Source: Nocardia exalbida NBRC 100660
Lineage (GTDB): Bacteria; Actinomycetota; Actinomycetes; Mycobacteriales; Mycobacteriaceae
Assembly: GCF_000308575.1 (NCBI RefSeq)
Contig: NZ_BAFZ01000089.1
Location: forward strand, 124,001 to 188,000
DNA: 64,000 bases
Direction: 5' to 3'
Positions within the stretch are counted from its first letter, which is position 1, and each line of letters opens with the position of its first letter. Below, one piece after another: positions 52,136 to 60,087 of the stretch. The notes beneath the pieces are model-generated. The model worked only from the letters and a program-made list of their open reading frames with translations, was not told the origin of the DNA and did no database searches. A program made the position numbers and the translations under genes.

Positions 52136-53623
52136 GTGAGAAACGAAACGACCGTGAATACAACAGAAACCATCACTTCCGACGCCGACTTGCCGGAGCC
52201 GTCGGACTCCCCCGCCGCCGCCCGCGGTACCACCGCGCGCAACAGCCTGTACGCGCTGGCCATGCGGCTGCACTTCTACGCAGGAGTGTTCGTCGGGCCG
52301 TTCATCCTCATAGCGGCCGTCACCGGCGCGCTCTACGCGATCTCGCCGACGCTCGAGTCGATCGCGTCGCGCGACCTGCTGACGGTCACCGAGAGCGGAA
52401 CGCCGAAGCCGCTGGCCGACCAGGTCGGCGCGGCCGTCGCCACCCGGCCGGATCTGCCGCTCGTCGCCGTCGCCCCGGCGGCCGGTGCCGAAGACACCAC
52501 TCGCGTGCTGTTCAGCGACCCGTCGCTGGGCGAATCCGAGCGGTGGGCGGTGTTCGTGAACCCGTACACCGCGCAGCCGGTGGGCGATGCCGTCGTGTAC
52601 GGCAGTTCCGGTGCGCTGCCGATGCGCACCTGGATCGATCGGTTGCACCGCGACCTGCATCTGGGCGAGCCCGGCCGGCTCTACAGCGAGCTCGCCGCGT
52701 CCTGGCTGTGGATCGTCGCGCTTGCCGGTCTGGTCATCTGGGTGCGCCGGGTGCGGGGCCGCCGGGCCCGCGACGGCTGGGGATGGCTCTGGGCGGCCGA
52801 TCGCTCACAGCGCGCGCGAGGCCGCACCCTGAACTGGCACGGCGCGGTCGGCATGTGGGTGCTTCCGCTCGTGCTGCTGCTGTCGGCCACCGGCATGACC
52901 TGGTCGACCTACGCGGGCGAGAACATAACCGAATTGCGTGAGCAGCTCAGCTGGACCACACCCGCGGTCGGCACCGCCTTGCCGGGAGCGGTTGCGTCCG
53001 AGCACGATTCGAGTTCCGACCACCACGGCGGCGGCCACGCGGAGCACGCGTCCGCCGACCCGGCCGAGCGGATCGCCCAGCTGGATCGGGTGTACGCGAG
53101 CGCCCGCGCCGAAGGCATCACGCAGGCGGCCGAGATCGCCGTCCCGGCCGTACCGGGCAAGGCGTTCGCGGTGAAGGAACGCCGGATGCCCGGCGTCTAC
53201 ACCGTGGACTCGGTGGCCGTCGACGGCGCGAGCGGCGCGGTCACCGATCGACTGCCCTACGCCGAGTGGCCGCTGATGGCCAAGCTCACCAACTGGGGCA
53301 TCCAGTTCCACATGGGGCTGATGTTCGGGCTGCTCAATCAGGTGTTGCTGCTCGCGGCGATGATCGGCCTGATCACCGTGATCGTGCGCGGCTACCTGAT
53401 GTGGTGGCGCAGACGGCCGACCCGCGACGCGGGCCGATTCGCCCTCGGCCGGGCTCCGCGGCGCGGCGCGCTGCGCACGTCCTCGCTGTGGCTGGTCATC
53501 CCACTGGCGGCCGCCGCGCTGGTGGTGGGGTGGTTCGTCCCGCTGGTCGGATGGAGCCTGCTCGTCTTCCTGGCGATCGACGTGCTGATCGGCGTCGCCG
53601 GACGCGGGCGCGCCACCGCGTAG
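52136..53623 (+). CDS. PepSY-associated TM protein (PepSY_TM)
   Basis: 495 residues from a GTG at 52136 (GTG 52154 is an alternative). First helix MRLHFYAGVFVGPFILIAAVTGALYAI, with the family's Tyr-His-rich start; further helices near 200 (LAASWLWIVALAGLVIWV), 240 (GMWVLPLVLLLSATGM) and at the end (LLNQVLLLAAMIGLITVIVRGYLMWW; LWLVIPLAAAALVVGWFVPLVG). PepSY domains lie outside between them. The loop EHDSSSDHHGGGHAEHASAD (about 285-305) is His-rich. Family members are linked to iron-siderophore reduction and copper; the metal here is not known. Confidence 0.87.
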   Translation: MRNETTVNTTETITSDADLPEPSDSPAAARGTTARNSLYALAMRLHFYAGVFVGPFILIAAVTGALYAISPTLESIASRDLLTVTESGTPKPLADQVGAAVATRPDLPLVAVAPAAGAEDTTRVLFSDPSLGESERWAVFVNPYTAQPVGDAVVYGSSGALPMRTWIDRLHRDLHLGEPGRLYSELAASWLWIVALAGLVIWVRRVRGRRARDGWGWLWAADRSQRARGRTLNWHGAVGMWVLPLVLLLSATGMTWSTYAGENITELREQLSWTTPAVGTALPGAVASEHDSSSDHHGGGHAEHASADPAERIAQLDRVYASARAEGITQAAEIAVPAVPGKAFAVKERRMPGVYTVDSVAVDGASGAVTDRLPYAEWPLMAKLTNWGIQFHMGLMFGLLNQVLLLAAMIGLITVIVRGYLMWWRRRPTRDAGRFALGRAPRRGALRTSSLWLVIPLAAAALVVGWFVPLVGWSLLVFLAIDVLIGVAGRGRATA

Positions 53624-53723
53624 ATCCCACATATCCGCGGGCGAACGCCCGTTCTTCCACGACCTACCGAACCTCACAAGGTATGGCCGTCGCTTCGCCA
53701 TGCCTCCGAAACCAAGGATTTCC

Positions 53724-54482
53724 ATGCACATCACGAAACTCGCCCTGGCCGCCGCGTTCACAACGGCTGCCGTGAGCATCTGCGCGGGCACGAGTTCCGC
53801 CGCGCCCGCCGGTCCCGCGAACACCGCGTCAGCGAAGGCCACATCTACCGAGGCCGCCGCCGCGGGTGTCGGTTTCACCGCACACGCCACCGAGACCTCC
53901 AGCATCATCACCACCGATTCCGGCTCGCTGGTGGTCGAGGACCAGGTGCTGAAGCTGAAGGCCGCCGACGGCACCGTCGTCGCGGGCGCGCCGTTGACCT
54001 TCCACCTCGACGAGTTCGAATTCCCCATCGCCGCCGAGATCTCCGAGCGCACCGCGACGCTGACGCCACAGTTCGATCTGGCGCACGCGACCTACAAGCC
54101 GGTCGCCCTGCCGTTCGAGGACAAGGCGCCGTGGAAGACCGAGTACGACCGTGAGCAGGCCGCCTGGTCCCGTTTGACCAGCACCGTCGGCATGGGCGCC
54201 ACCATCGGCACGCTCGTCGGCGGTATCGGCGGCGCCTCGGTCGGCTGCATCCTCGGCGGCATCGCCGGAGCAACGGTCGCCGCCGCCACCATCGTCGGCA
54301 TGTTCGGCCCGTTCATCCCGGCCGCCGCCGTCGGCTGCCTCGGCGGCATCGTCGCCGTCGGCGCCCTCGGCACGGTCGCGGGACAGATCCTCGTGACGGC
54401 CCCGGTCGCCGTCGGCGCGGCGATCATGTACTTCAGCACGATCAACTCGCCCATGCCCAAGGCACCCGAACCCCAGAAGTAA
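53724..54482 (+). CDS. Secreted protein with Gly-rich hydrophobic tail (DUF8020-like), copy 1
   Basis: 252 residues from the ATG at 53724 after AAGGA. Signal peptide ends around SSAAPA (35). The mature N-terminal half has beta sequence (SGSLVVEDQVLKLKAADGTVVAGAPLTFHLDEFEFPIAAEISERTATLTPQF). After a linker, two long Gly/Ala-rich hydrophobic stretches follow (VGMGATIGTLVGGIGGASVGCILGGIAGATVAAATIVGMFGPFIPAAAVGCLGGIVAVGALGTVAGQ). Such tails could insert in or assemble at the mycomembrane. Paralogue of the next gene. Confidence 0.7.
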   Translation: MHITKLALAAAFTTAAVSICAGTSSAAPAGPANTASAKATSTEAAAAGVGFTAHATETSSIITTDSGSLVVEDQVLKLKAADGTVVAGAPLTFHLDEFEFPIAAEISERTATLTPQFDLAHATYKPVALPFEDKAPWKTEYDREQAAWSRLTSTVGMGATIGTLVGGIGGASVGCILGGIAGATVAAATIVGMFGPFIPAAAVGCLGGIVAVGALGTVAGQILVTAPVAVGAAIMYFSTINSPMPKAPEPQK

Positions 54483-54812
54483 CCCTTCGCCGCTGCTCCG
54501 GTGCCGGGGCTTCGGCTGAGCCGGGTCGGACGTGATTACTTATTTCCGACCCGGTCATCGGGCTATTTCCGGTCAGGAAATATCGAAGGACGTTCCGGCG
54601 TAGCGCTTCGCCGATTCGAGGACCGCCGAGTGGCCCATCGGAGCAGCGCGGCAGCGTCGAGTTCAGGGGAGAAATCCGACCGCGAGAACGAAAATGTCTC
54701 ATACCCGACACCTCTCGACAGTGCTCAGGTCGAGGGTGAAAGATCATACGCGACGGTCACTGTCGCCCGTCCGGGGGAAATCCAACAACATCGTCCGATG
54801 ATTGGACTTCCA
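54483..54812. other. Stretch between paralogous secreted-protein genes
   Basis: 330 bases, lower in GC than average. A palindrome TATTTCC-GGTCA-GGAAATA (54564-54582) lies here and is a candidate operator or part of a promoter. The frame upstream of the next gene is open but lacks signal or family sequence. Confidence 0.4.
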
Positions 54813-55364
54813 ATGTTTATCAAGAAATTGGTGGCTACCGCCCTGTTGGCCGTCGCGTCAACGGGCATAGCAATGGCCACAGCACACGGTGAGGGCACCC
54901 TGGCAGACCTCACGATGAACGGGGTGGATGGGCCGATTTCCTACACGACAACGCTCGCGGCGGATCACCGCACCGCTACGGTCGATCTGGCTTCGGGACG
55001 GTTCGAAGTCACACCGGCAGCGGTCAACGTGCTCTCCGACGATGGCGCGATCGTCGGTGCGATCCCGACGACACTGCGTATGGAGACCGGTCAGAATTTC
55101 AGCGTCATACCATCGGTCGACCCGTCGGCTAGGACACTGACGCTGACACCGGCGGCCGGTGTGCCGTCACCCGGCGCGGTCGCACCCGAGCTACAGGGCC
55201 TGATGCACGACGCCCTGTTCGGCGGCGCCATCCTCGGCGCGGCGATCGGTTGCGCGATCGGCATCGCCATCGGCATCTGGTTCTTCATCGTCGGCGCCGT
55301 CATCGGGTGCGCGGTCGGCGCAGCCGTCGGTGCGTGGTTCGGCTTCTTCTTCACGCCGTTCTGA
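54813..55364 (+). CDS. Secreted protein with Gly-rich hydrophobic tail, copy 2
   Basis: 183 residues from the ATG at 54813 (ATG 54798 is possible). Signal core LVATALLAVASTGIAMATA. The mature half follows the plan of the preceding gene (NGVDGPISYTTTLAADHRTATVDLASGRFEVTPAAVNVLSDDGAIVGAIPTTLRMETGQ), then a hydrophobic tail GGAILGAAIGCAIGIAIGIWFFIVGAVIGCAVGAAVGAWFGFFF. The tail has two evenly spaced Gly-Cys-Ala motifs (IGCAIG, IGCAVG). Function unknown. Confidence 0.7.
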   Translation: MFIKKLVATALLAVASTGIAMATAHGEGTLADLTMNGVDGPISYTTTLAADHRTATVDLASGRFEVTPAAVNVLSDDGAIVGAIPTTLRMETGQNFSVIPSVDPSARTLTLTPAAGVPSPGAVAPELQGLMHDALFGGAILGAAIGCAIGIAIGIWFFIVGAVIGCAVGAAVGAWFGFFFTPF

Positions 55365-55398
55365 TCGATACGGAGGACCGAATTCCGAGTATCTACAC

Positions 55399-55429
55399 GA
55401 GCCGGGCGGGTCACGAACCCACCCGGCTC
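55399..55429 (+). terminator. Hairpin after the secreted-protein gene
   Basis: GAGCCGGGCGGGT (55399-55411) pairs with ACCCACCCGGCTC (55417-55429), one G-T pair, then TCTCTGTG. Confidence 0.6.
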
Positions 55430-55476
55430 TCTCTGTGAAAAATGCGCCTGGGGGTCCCGATATGCGGCGGGCTACG

Positions 55477-55887
55477 TCATATCGTCGCTATCGCGAGGTC
55501 GGCGAGCAGGGTGCGTACATGTCGTTCGATCTGGCGGCGGATGGCACGCACAGTATCGTGATCTTGTCCGGCGGGGTCGTCGATTTTCCAATCGAGATAG
55601 CGTTTTCCCGGATAGTAGGGGCAGGCGTCACCGCAACCCATGGTGATGACGACATCCGAGGATTCGACGGCTTCGGGGGTGAGGATCTTCGGTTTCCGGT
55701 CGGTGATATCGATGCCGATCTCGCGCATGACATCGGCGACGACGGGATTGAGGCGGTCGGCGGGCGCGGAGCCCGCCGAGCGGACCTCCACTCGGTCGTG
55801 CGCGAGGTGAGCGAGCAAGGCGGCGGCCATTTGTGAACGCCCCGCGTTATGGACGCACACGAATAGCACGGTCGGTTCGGCTGACAT
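55477..55887 (-). CDS. arsC: Arsenate reductase ArsC (LMW-phosphatase type)
   Basis: 136 residues from the ATG at 55887. P-loop CVHNAGRSQM (Cys11, Arg17), the second and third cysteines in MGCGDACP (Cys85, Cys89), and the acid loop IDDPAGQ. This is the complete three-cysteine set of thioredoxin-type ArsC; actinobacterial versions may instead use mycothiol and mycoredoxin. It is the last gene of the arsI-arsR-aquaporin-arsC operon, 15 bases after the aquaporin gene. Compare paralogue 2888-3301, which lacks Cys85. Confidence 0.93.
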   Translation of the reverse strand: MSAEPTVLFVCVHNAGRSQMAAALLAHLAHDRVEVRSAGSAPADRLNPVVADVMREIGIDITDRKPKILTPEAVESSDVVITMGCGDACPYYPGKRYLDWKIDDPAGQDHDTVRAIRRQIERHVRTLLADLAIATI

Positions 55888-55902
55888 TCGGCTAGATGCC
55901 TT

Positions 55903-56634
55903 TCAGTGGGCCGCGGTGGTGTCGACGGGAACGACGGCGTTGTCGGCGGCTGTCGCGGCGGTGGCGGGGTAGAGGACGGTGACGAGCGCGAGGCCGATGA
56001 GCGCGCCGATGATCTGGGCTGCGATGTAGCCGGGCGCGGAGGCGGGGGCGATTCCCGCGAAGGTGTCGGAGAAGACGCGGCCGACGGTCACGGCGGGGTT
56101 GGCGAAAGAAGTGGAGCTGGTGAACCAGTAGGCCGCCCCGATGTAAGCGGCGACCGCAGCCGCCGACAGCGCGGCGCGCCCGGATCGCGCGAGAGCGAAG
56201 ACGACCGCGACGAGTCCGGCGGTGGCGATCACCTCGGCGAGGAGATGACCGCCGGTGACGCGGTGCTGCGTCGAGATCTGCACCGCGGGTCGGTCGAACA
56301 TGAGGTTCGCCAGGATCGCGCCGGTGCTGCCGCCCGCGAGCTGGGCGGCGATGTAACCGGCGAGATCTCCGGGAGGTAGACCGGTCCCGTGGCGGCGTCC
56401 CAGCAGCCAGTCCGCGAGGGAGACGACCGGGTTGAGATGGGCGCCCGAGACAGGCCCGAAGACCAGGATCAACACCGCGAGTCCGAGCACGGTCGCGGTG
56501 GAGTTCTCGAGCAATTGCACGCCGGTGTCGTTCGGGGACAGCTGCTGGGCGGCGATGCCGGAGCCGACCACGACGGTGACCAGTAGGGCGGTGCCGAGGT
56601 ATTCGGCCAGCAGCCTGCGCGTCAGCGCGGTCAT
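55903..56634 (-). CDS. Aquaporin-family channel (AqpS-like)
   Basis: 243 residues from the ATG at 56634, overlapping the arsR stop as ATGA. Six hydrophobic helices. First half-helix reads SGAHLNPVVSLAD (Asn-Pro-Val in place of NPA) and the second FANPAVTVGR. Position between arsR and arsC matches the AqpS of Sinorhizobium, which lets arsenite leave the cell down its gradient after ArsC has made it from arsenate. No ArsB or Acr3 pump is nearby. Confidence 0.9.
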   Translation of the reverse strand: MTALTRRLLAEYLGTALLVTVVVGSGIAAQQLSPNDTGVQLLENSTATVLGLAVLILVFGPVSGAHLNPVVSLADWLLGRRHGTGLPPGDLAGYIAAQLAGGSTGAILANLMFDRPAVQISTQHRVTGGHLLAEVIATAGLVAVVFALARSGRAALSAAAVAAYIGAAYWFTSSTSFANPAVTVGRVFSDTFAGIAPASAPGYIAAQIIGALIGLALVTVLYPATAATAADNAVVPVDTTAAH

Positions 56635-57008
56635 CGCGCCGCCGCTTCGGGAGCGGCGATATCCAATAACTGGGACAGCTGACGCAGCGCGGCGGGTTCG
56701 ACGCGGTAGTACACCCACGATCCGCGCCGCTCACTGCTGAGCAGTCCGGCTTCGCGCAGCACTTTCAGGTGGTGGGAAATAGTGGGCTGACCGACATCGA
56801 AGCCCTCCGCGAGTTCGCAGACGCAGGCCTCCTGCCTCGCGCGGCTGGCGACCGTCGACAGCAGCCGCAACCGGACCGGATCGGACAGTGCTTTGAAAAT
56901 GCCCGCCAGCTCCACGGCGGCGCCGGTGGTCAGCGGTCGACGGACCAGGGGCGTGACCTCACACGACGGTGAGGTCACGCCGATCAGCGGTAACTTCGAT
57001 TTCGACAC
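56631..57008 (-). CDS. arsR: ArsR-family metalloregulator 1
   Basis: 125 residues from a GTG at 57008. Winged helix with the classic metal-site motif: EACVCELAEGFDVGQPTISHHLKVLREAGLLSSERRG, in which Cys-Val-Cys lies at the start of the recognition-preceding helix, as in E. coli ArsR. A third cysteine (SPSCEV near 16) may join the site. Should dissociate from the operator on binding As(III) or Sb(III). Palindrome at 57012-57031 precedes it. Confidence 0.93.
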   Translation of the reverse strand: MSKSKLPLIGVTSPSCEVTPLVRRPLTTGAAVELAGIFKALSDPVRLRLLSTVASRARQEACVCELAEGFDVGQPTISHHLKVLREAGLLSSERRGSWVYYRVEPAALRQLSQLLDIAAPEAAAR

Positions 57009-57011
57009 TCG

Positions 57012-57031
57012 TCGATATTGATGTATATCGA
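57012..57031. promoter_or_regulatory. ArsR operator upstream of arsR1
   Basis: TCGATAT-TGATGT-ATATCGA, perfect 7-bp arms with a 6-base centre, three bases before the GTG of arsR1 on the minus strand and inside the arsI-arsR spacer. Confidence 0.7.
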
Positions 57032-57077
57032 ATCCACGGGCAAGCGAACACTCGGTGAACCCGTGCGCCGTGCCGGA

Positions 57078-57602
57078 TCAGTTGCAGCAGGTGGCGCCGG
57101 AGGCGACCGCCGCTTTCTTCGCATTCGAGCCGCAGCAAGCGCCTTCGGCGGCAGCTTCCTCGGCGGTGCCGCAGCACGCCTGAACCGCTTCGGCTTCGGT
57201 GAGCCCGGCCGCACCGGCGGGGGCGGCGCCGAAGGTGTCGCTGTCGGCGAGGACGGTGTAGACCTCCCAGCGTTCGGCGTCCGGGGCGGCGACCCAGACC
57301 TTGTCCTGGGTGGCGAAGCAACAGGTGGTGGCGATCTGCTCCTCGGTGAACAATCCCGCTTCCGAGAGGCGCGTGATCTCGGCGTGCACCTGGCCGGAGG
57401 TCTCGACCTCCACACCGAGGTGGTTGACACTGCCGCCGTGGCCGGGGTTCTCGATGAGCACGAGTTTCAGCGGCGGTTCGTCGATGGCGAAGTTGGCGTA
57501 GCCGGGCTTGCGCTTGGCGGGCTCGGCGGCGAAGAGGGTCGAGTAGAACTGCACGGCCCGGTCGATGTCGTCGACGTTGAGGGCGAGCTGGATGCGGGAC
57601 AT
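57078..57602 (-). CDS. arsI: ArsI/CadI-type organoarsenical C-As lyase
   Basis: 174 residues from the ATG at 57602. VOC fold with the metal ligands Gln5, His61 and Glu113 (as in ArsI of Nostoc and Thermomonospora, by recollection), and the vicinal cysteine pair TCCF (Cys94-95) that grips the trivalent arsenical. It ends in a long Ala-rich tail with three further Cys pairs (143-144, 156-157, 172-173). Family members break the C-As bond of methylarsenite using Fe(II) and O2. First gene of the minus-strand arsenic operon. Confidence 0.92.
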   Translation of the reverse strand: MSRIQLALNVDDIDRAVQFYSTLFAAEPAKRKPGYANFAIDEPPLKLVLIENPGHGGSVNHLGVEVETSGQVHAEITRLSEAGLFTEEQIATTCCFATQDKVWVAAPDAERWEVYTVLADSDTFGAAPAGAAGLTEAEAVQACCGTAEEAAAEGACCGSNAKKAAVASGATCCN

Positions 57603-57620
57603 GACTACCTCCACTTGTGT

Positions 57621-57633
57621 GACATATATCGAA
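57621..57633. promoter_or_regulatory. Half palindrome near the arsI start
   Basis: GACATATATCGAA begins 19 bases upstream of the arsI start, on the divergent promoter region shared with arsR2. It matches the GACATAT/ATATCGA half-sites of the other ars sites. Confidence 0.5.
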
Positions 57634-57666
57634 GAACTTCTCCGGTGCTGAGTCTGCCACCTTTTC

Positions 57667-57676
57667 GACATATGTC
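57667..57676. promoter_or_regulatory. Palindrome in the arsI/arsR2 divergent promoter
   Basis: GACATATGTC, a perfect 10-base palindrome, 25 bases before the arsR2 start. With the site at 57621 it brackets the region where the two divergent promoters must lie. Confidence 0.6.
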
Positions 57677-57700
57677 AACAGAGTCGGTAGGGTTGAAGTC

Positions 57701-58060
57701 ATGCCCAAGACGCTGCCCGTGATCGATATGTCCGCCCCGGTCTGCTGCCCGCCGGTCGCCGCCGGACCGGTCGACGACGCCGCCGCGCTCGAAGTGGCAC
57801 TGCGCCTGAAGGCGATCGCCGACCCGGTGCGCGTGAAGCTCTTGTCCCTGCTGCTGACCAGCCCTCCCGGCGAGGAGAACGGCGGCGACCTCGCCGCAGC
57901 CGTCGGAGTGTCGGAGTCGACGGTCAGCCACCACCTCGGCCAACTTCGCAAGGCCGGTCTCGTGGACTCCGAACGCCGTGGCATGAACACTTTCCACCGC
58001 GCCCGCCGCGACGCCCTGGCAGCACTCTGCGTAGTCCTCGACCCGAACTGCTGCCGCTGA
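57701..58060 (+). CDS. ArsR-family metalloregulator 2
   Basis: 119 residues from the ATG at 57701. Cys15-Cys16 (APVCCPP) in the N-terminal arm and Cys110 and Cys117-118 (DPNCC) in the C-terminal arm flank a winged helix (LKAIADPVRVKLLSLLLTSPPGEENGGDLAAAVGVSESTVSHHLGQLRKAGLVDSERRG). It lacks the CxC helix site. The Cys15-16 pair recalls Corynebacterium glutamicum ArsR, which also uses a Cys55; here residue 55 is Pro. Divergent from arsI. Confidence 0.92.
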   Translation: MPKTLPVIDMSAPVCCPPVAAGPVDDAAALEVALRLKAIADPVRVKLLSLLLTSPPGEENGGDLAAAVGVSESTVSHHLGQLRKAGLVDSERRGMNTFHRARRDALAALCVVLDPNCCR

Positions 58061-58146
58061 TCTCGTGCGCTATCGGGAAGAGCTGACGCATCTGGCCGTC
58101 GACGGAGGCGTAGGGGCTGCGCTTCGATCCGCCGCCGGCGGGGGCG

Positions 58147-58443
58147 TCAGGAGGTGTGGCGGTTGACGAGGAGAGGGATCAAGAGATCCAGCGGGGACAG
58201 TTCAGGGGCCGCGTTTTCGAGGGGGTGATCGAGAAGGGGGGCGGCGTAGAGGCGGCCGGTATCGGGTCCGGCCACCGTTCGGGCACTGGCGATCAACTCG
58301 TAGAGCACGATCGCGACCACGTGAGCGCGTTGATCGCCGGGGTGGCGGCCCTGGCACGCGGCGACCGCCAATGCCGCGTCGACGGCGACGATGACGTCGG
58401 TGAGAACGGCTATCTCGGCTTCGGCGCGTTCGTCGTAGATCAT
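58147..58443 (-). CDS. 98-residue protein, unknown function
   Basis: From the ATG at 58443, with AGAGG eight bases before it. Helical, Ala/Val-rich (AEAEIAVLTDVIVAVDAALAVAACQG; HVVAIVLYELIASARTVAGPDTG), a helical bundle judging by pattern. No membrane span is clear. Convergent with arsR2 (ends 86 bases apart). Not recognised. Confidence 0.5.
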   Translation of the reverse strand: MIYDERAEAEIAVLTDVIVAVDAALAVAACQGRHPGDQRAHVVAIVLYELIASARTVAGPDTGRLYAAPLLDHPLENAAPELSPLDLLIPLLVNRHTS

Positions 58444-58757
58444 GCGGTCGCCTCTGGGTCGCGCTGGTGGTCGTCGACCGCGGCGGGGCGACTGAGCGTC
58501 CCCGTCAGGAATGTTCTGCACTGACAGGCCCTTCGCGATCGTCGGTCGAGCCGGGACCGGGGACGCGACGCCACCCCGGCACGAGGTGTCGTGCACGATT
58601 CGGACGTCCCGTCACACAGGGTTCGATTGTGCGACAAGGTTTCCCGGTTCCAGGTACACAGGCCACAATGCCCGGGCAAAATGCCTGGTGGAAGGCAACG
58701 GACACGCAAGTTCGAGCAATCGGCAGCAACGACCGTTCAGCGGGCCGAGGGGGAACC
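58444..58757. other. Stretch between hypothetical gene and XRE-TPR gene
   Basis: 314 bases between divergent genes; the frame of the XRE gene stays open through it without any family-like N-terminus. No strong hexamers identified; GAGGGGG precedes the next start. Confidence 0.4.
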
Positions 58758-59954
58758 GTGGCAGAAGTGACGATGTGGACCGGCACGGATGTGAAGACCC
58801 TCCGCCGCGCGTGCAGGTTGACGCAGAGCGAACTCGCGGAGCTGCTGCGTTGCGGTCAACGGACGGTGAGCTTCTGGGAGAGCCGACCGAACCGCCACGT
58901 CGGTATCGGCCATCAAGCGCGGCTGGACAGGGTGTTGAAAGATGCGGACCTCGGGGCGCAGGAGCGTTTCCGGGCGTTGATCGGAGACCCGGACGTGAAC
59001 CGGCGGCACTTCATCGCCGCCACCAGCGCGGTCATCGGCGTGGCGACGACGAGCAGAAGCGGTGGTTGTCCGACCGTCACGTCCGACGCGATCGGCCATC
59101 TGCGCAACACCGTGCACTCCGCACAACTCCTCGACGACCAACTGGGGTCGGATGCGGCGCGACCGATCATCGAAGCCCAAGCGCGGACATGCGTGTCGCT
59201 GCTGCGCGACTGTCCGCCGAGTCTGCGCCCGGCACTGCAATCGCTGACCGCGGAGGCCATGGCCAGCAGCGCGTGGTCCGCGTGGGATCAGGGCGATCTG
59301 GCTGACGCGGACAAGCAGTTTCGAATCGCCTATCGGCACGCGGACGAATCCGGCGACCCCGATATCGCGACCGGCATCCTCTGTCACCGGACCCAACTGG
59401 CGGTCCACATGCGCGAATTCCGAACTGCCGCCGCCCTCGCGGACGGAATGCTGCGGCCGCAGGTGAAGGACGGTCGCGTCGACGACTTTCGCAAGCTGTG
59501 CGCCGCGCAGGCATTCGCCTCCGCCGGACGGAACTTCGACGCGTGGCGACAGCTGCTTCGAGTACGCGACGAATTCACCGAGCAGACGACTCCGGACGAG
59601 TCGTACTGCTATTACCAGAGCGCGTGGACGACCGGCGCCATGACCGCCCGCTGCCTGGAAACGGGTGGCGAGCTCGAAGCGGCGGCCGACACGATCGACG
59701 GCGTGCTGGGACTGATTCCGGCCCATGCGGCCCGCGACCGGGCCTTGTGGAATCTCAGCCTCGCGCAACTCACCGCGCCACGTGACGTCGACCGTGCGTG
59801 CGCGGCCGCCAGGCATGCCATCGATCTCGCCGCGCGGCACACCTCGCCGCGGCTGCGCCGGGCATACACCGAAACCCGGGCGGGATTCGAACCGTGGGCC
59901 ACCACAAAACCGGTCCGGGAGCTGGACTTTTACGCGGCGACCGTATTGGTGTAA
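58758..59954 (+). CDS. XRE-TPR protein with internal Tat-like stretch
   Basis: 398 residues from a GTG at 58758 after GAGGGGG. HTH about 15-45 (CRLTQSELAELLRCGQRTVSFWESRPN). At about 79-95 comes NRRHFIAATSAVIGVATTS, a twin-arginine-like motif in the middle of the protein, as seen in many actinomycete XRE proteins. Then TPR-type helices to the end. Ligand and targets unknown; no partner gene directly coupled. Confidence 0.82.
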   Translation: MAEVTMWTGTDVKTLRRACRLTQSELAELLRCGQRTVSFWESRPNRHVGIGHQARLDRVLKDADLGAQERFRALIGDPDVNRRHFIAATSAVIGVATTSRSGGCPTVTSDAIGHLRNTVHSAQLLDDQLGSDAARPIIEAQARTCVSLLRDCPPSLRPALQSLTAEAMASSAWSAWDQGDLADADKQFRIAYRHADESGDPDIATGILCHRTQLAVHMREFRTAAALADGMLRPQVKDGRVDDFRKLCAAQAFASAGRNFDAWRQLLRVRDEFTEQTTPDESYCYYQSAWTTGAMTARCLETGGELEAAADTIDGVLGLIPAHAARDRALWNLSLAQLTAPRDVDRACAAARHAIDLAARHTSPRLRRAYTETRAGFEPWATTKPVRELDFYAATVLV

Positions 59955-60087
59955 GCCTCGCCCTGTTTGCCCTCCCACCCCTCGGGTAAGCGATGAATGT
60001 CCCGAGTCGCCCCCAAGGGAGCGCTTGTCAACCGAAAGACGCCCGTCCACGCGAGATGGTGTGGGTGGGCGAGGAAAGGGGTAGCAA

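Noticed and set aside
59881..59896. T-loop-like GGATTCGAACC motif, possible tRNA
   Set aside because: Lies inside the XRE-TPR gene and no acceptor, D or anticodon arms can be folded around it.
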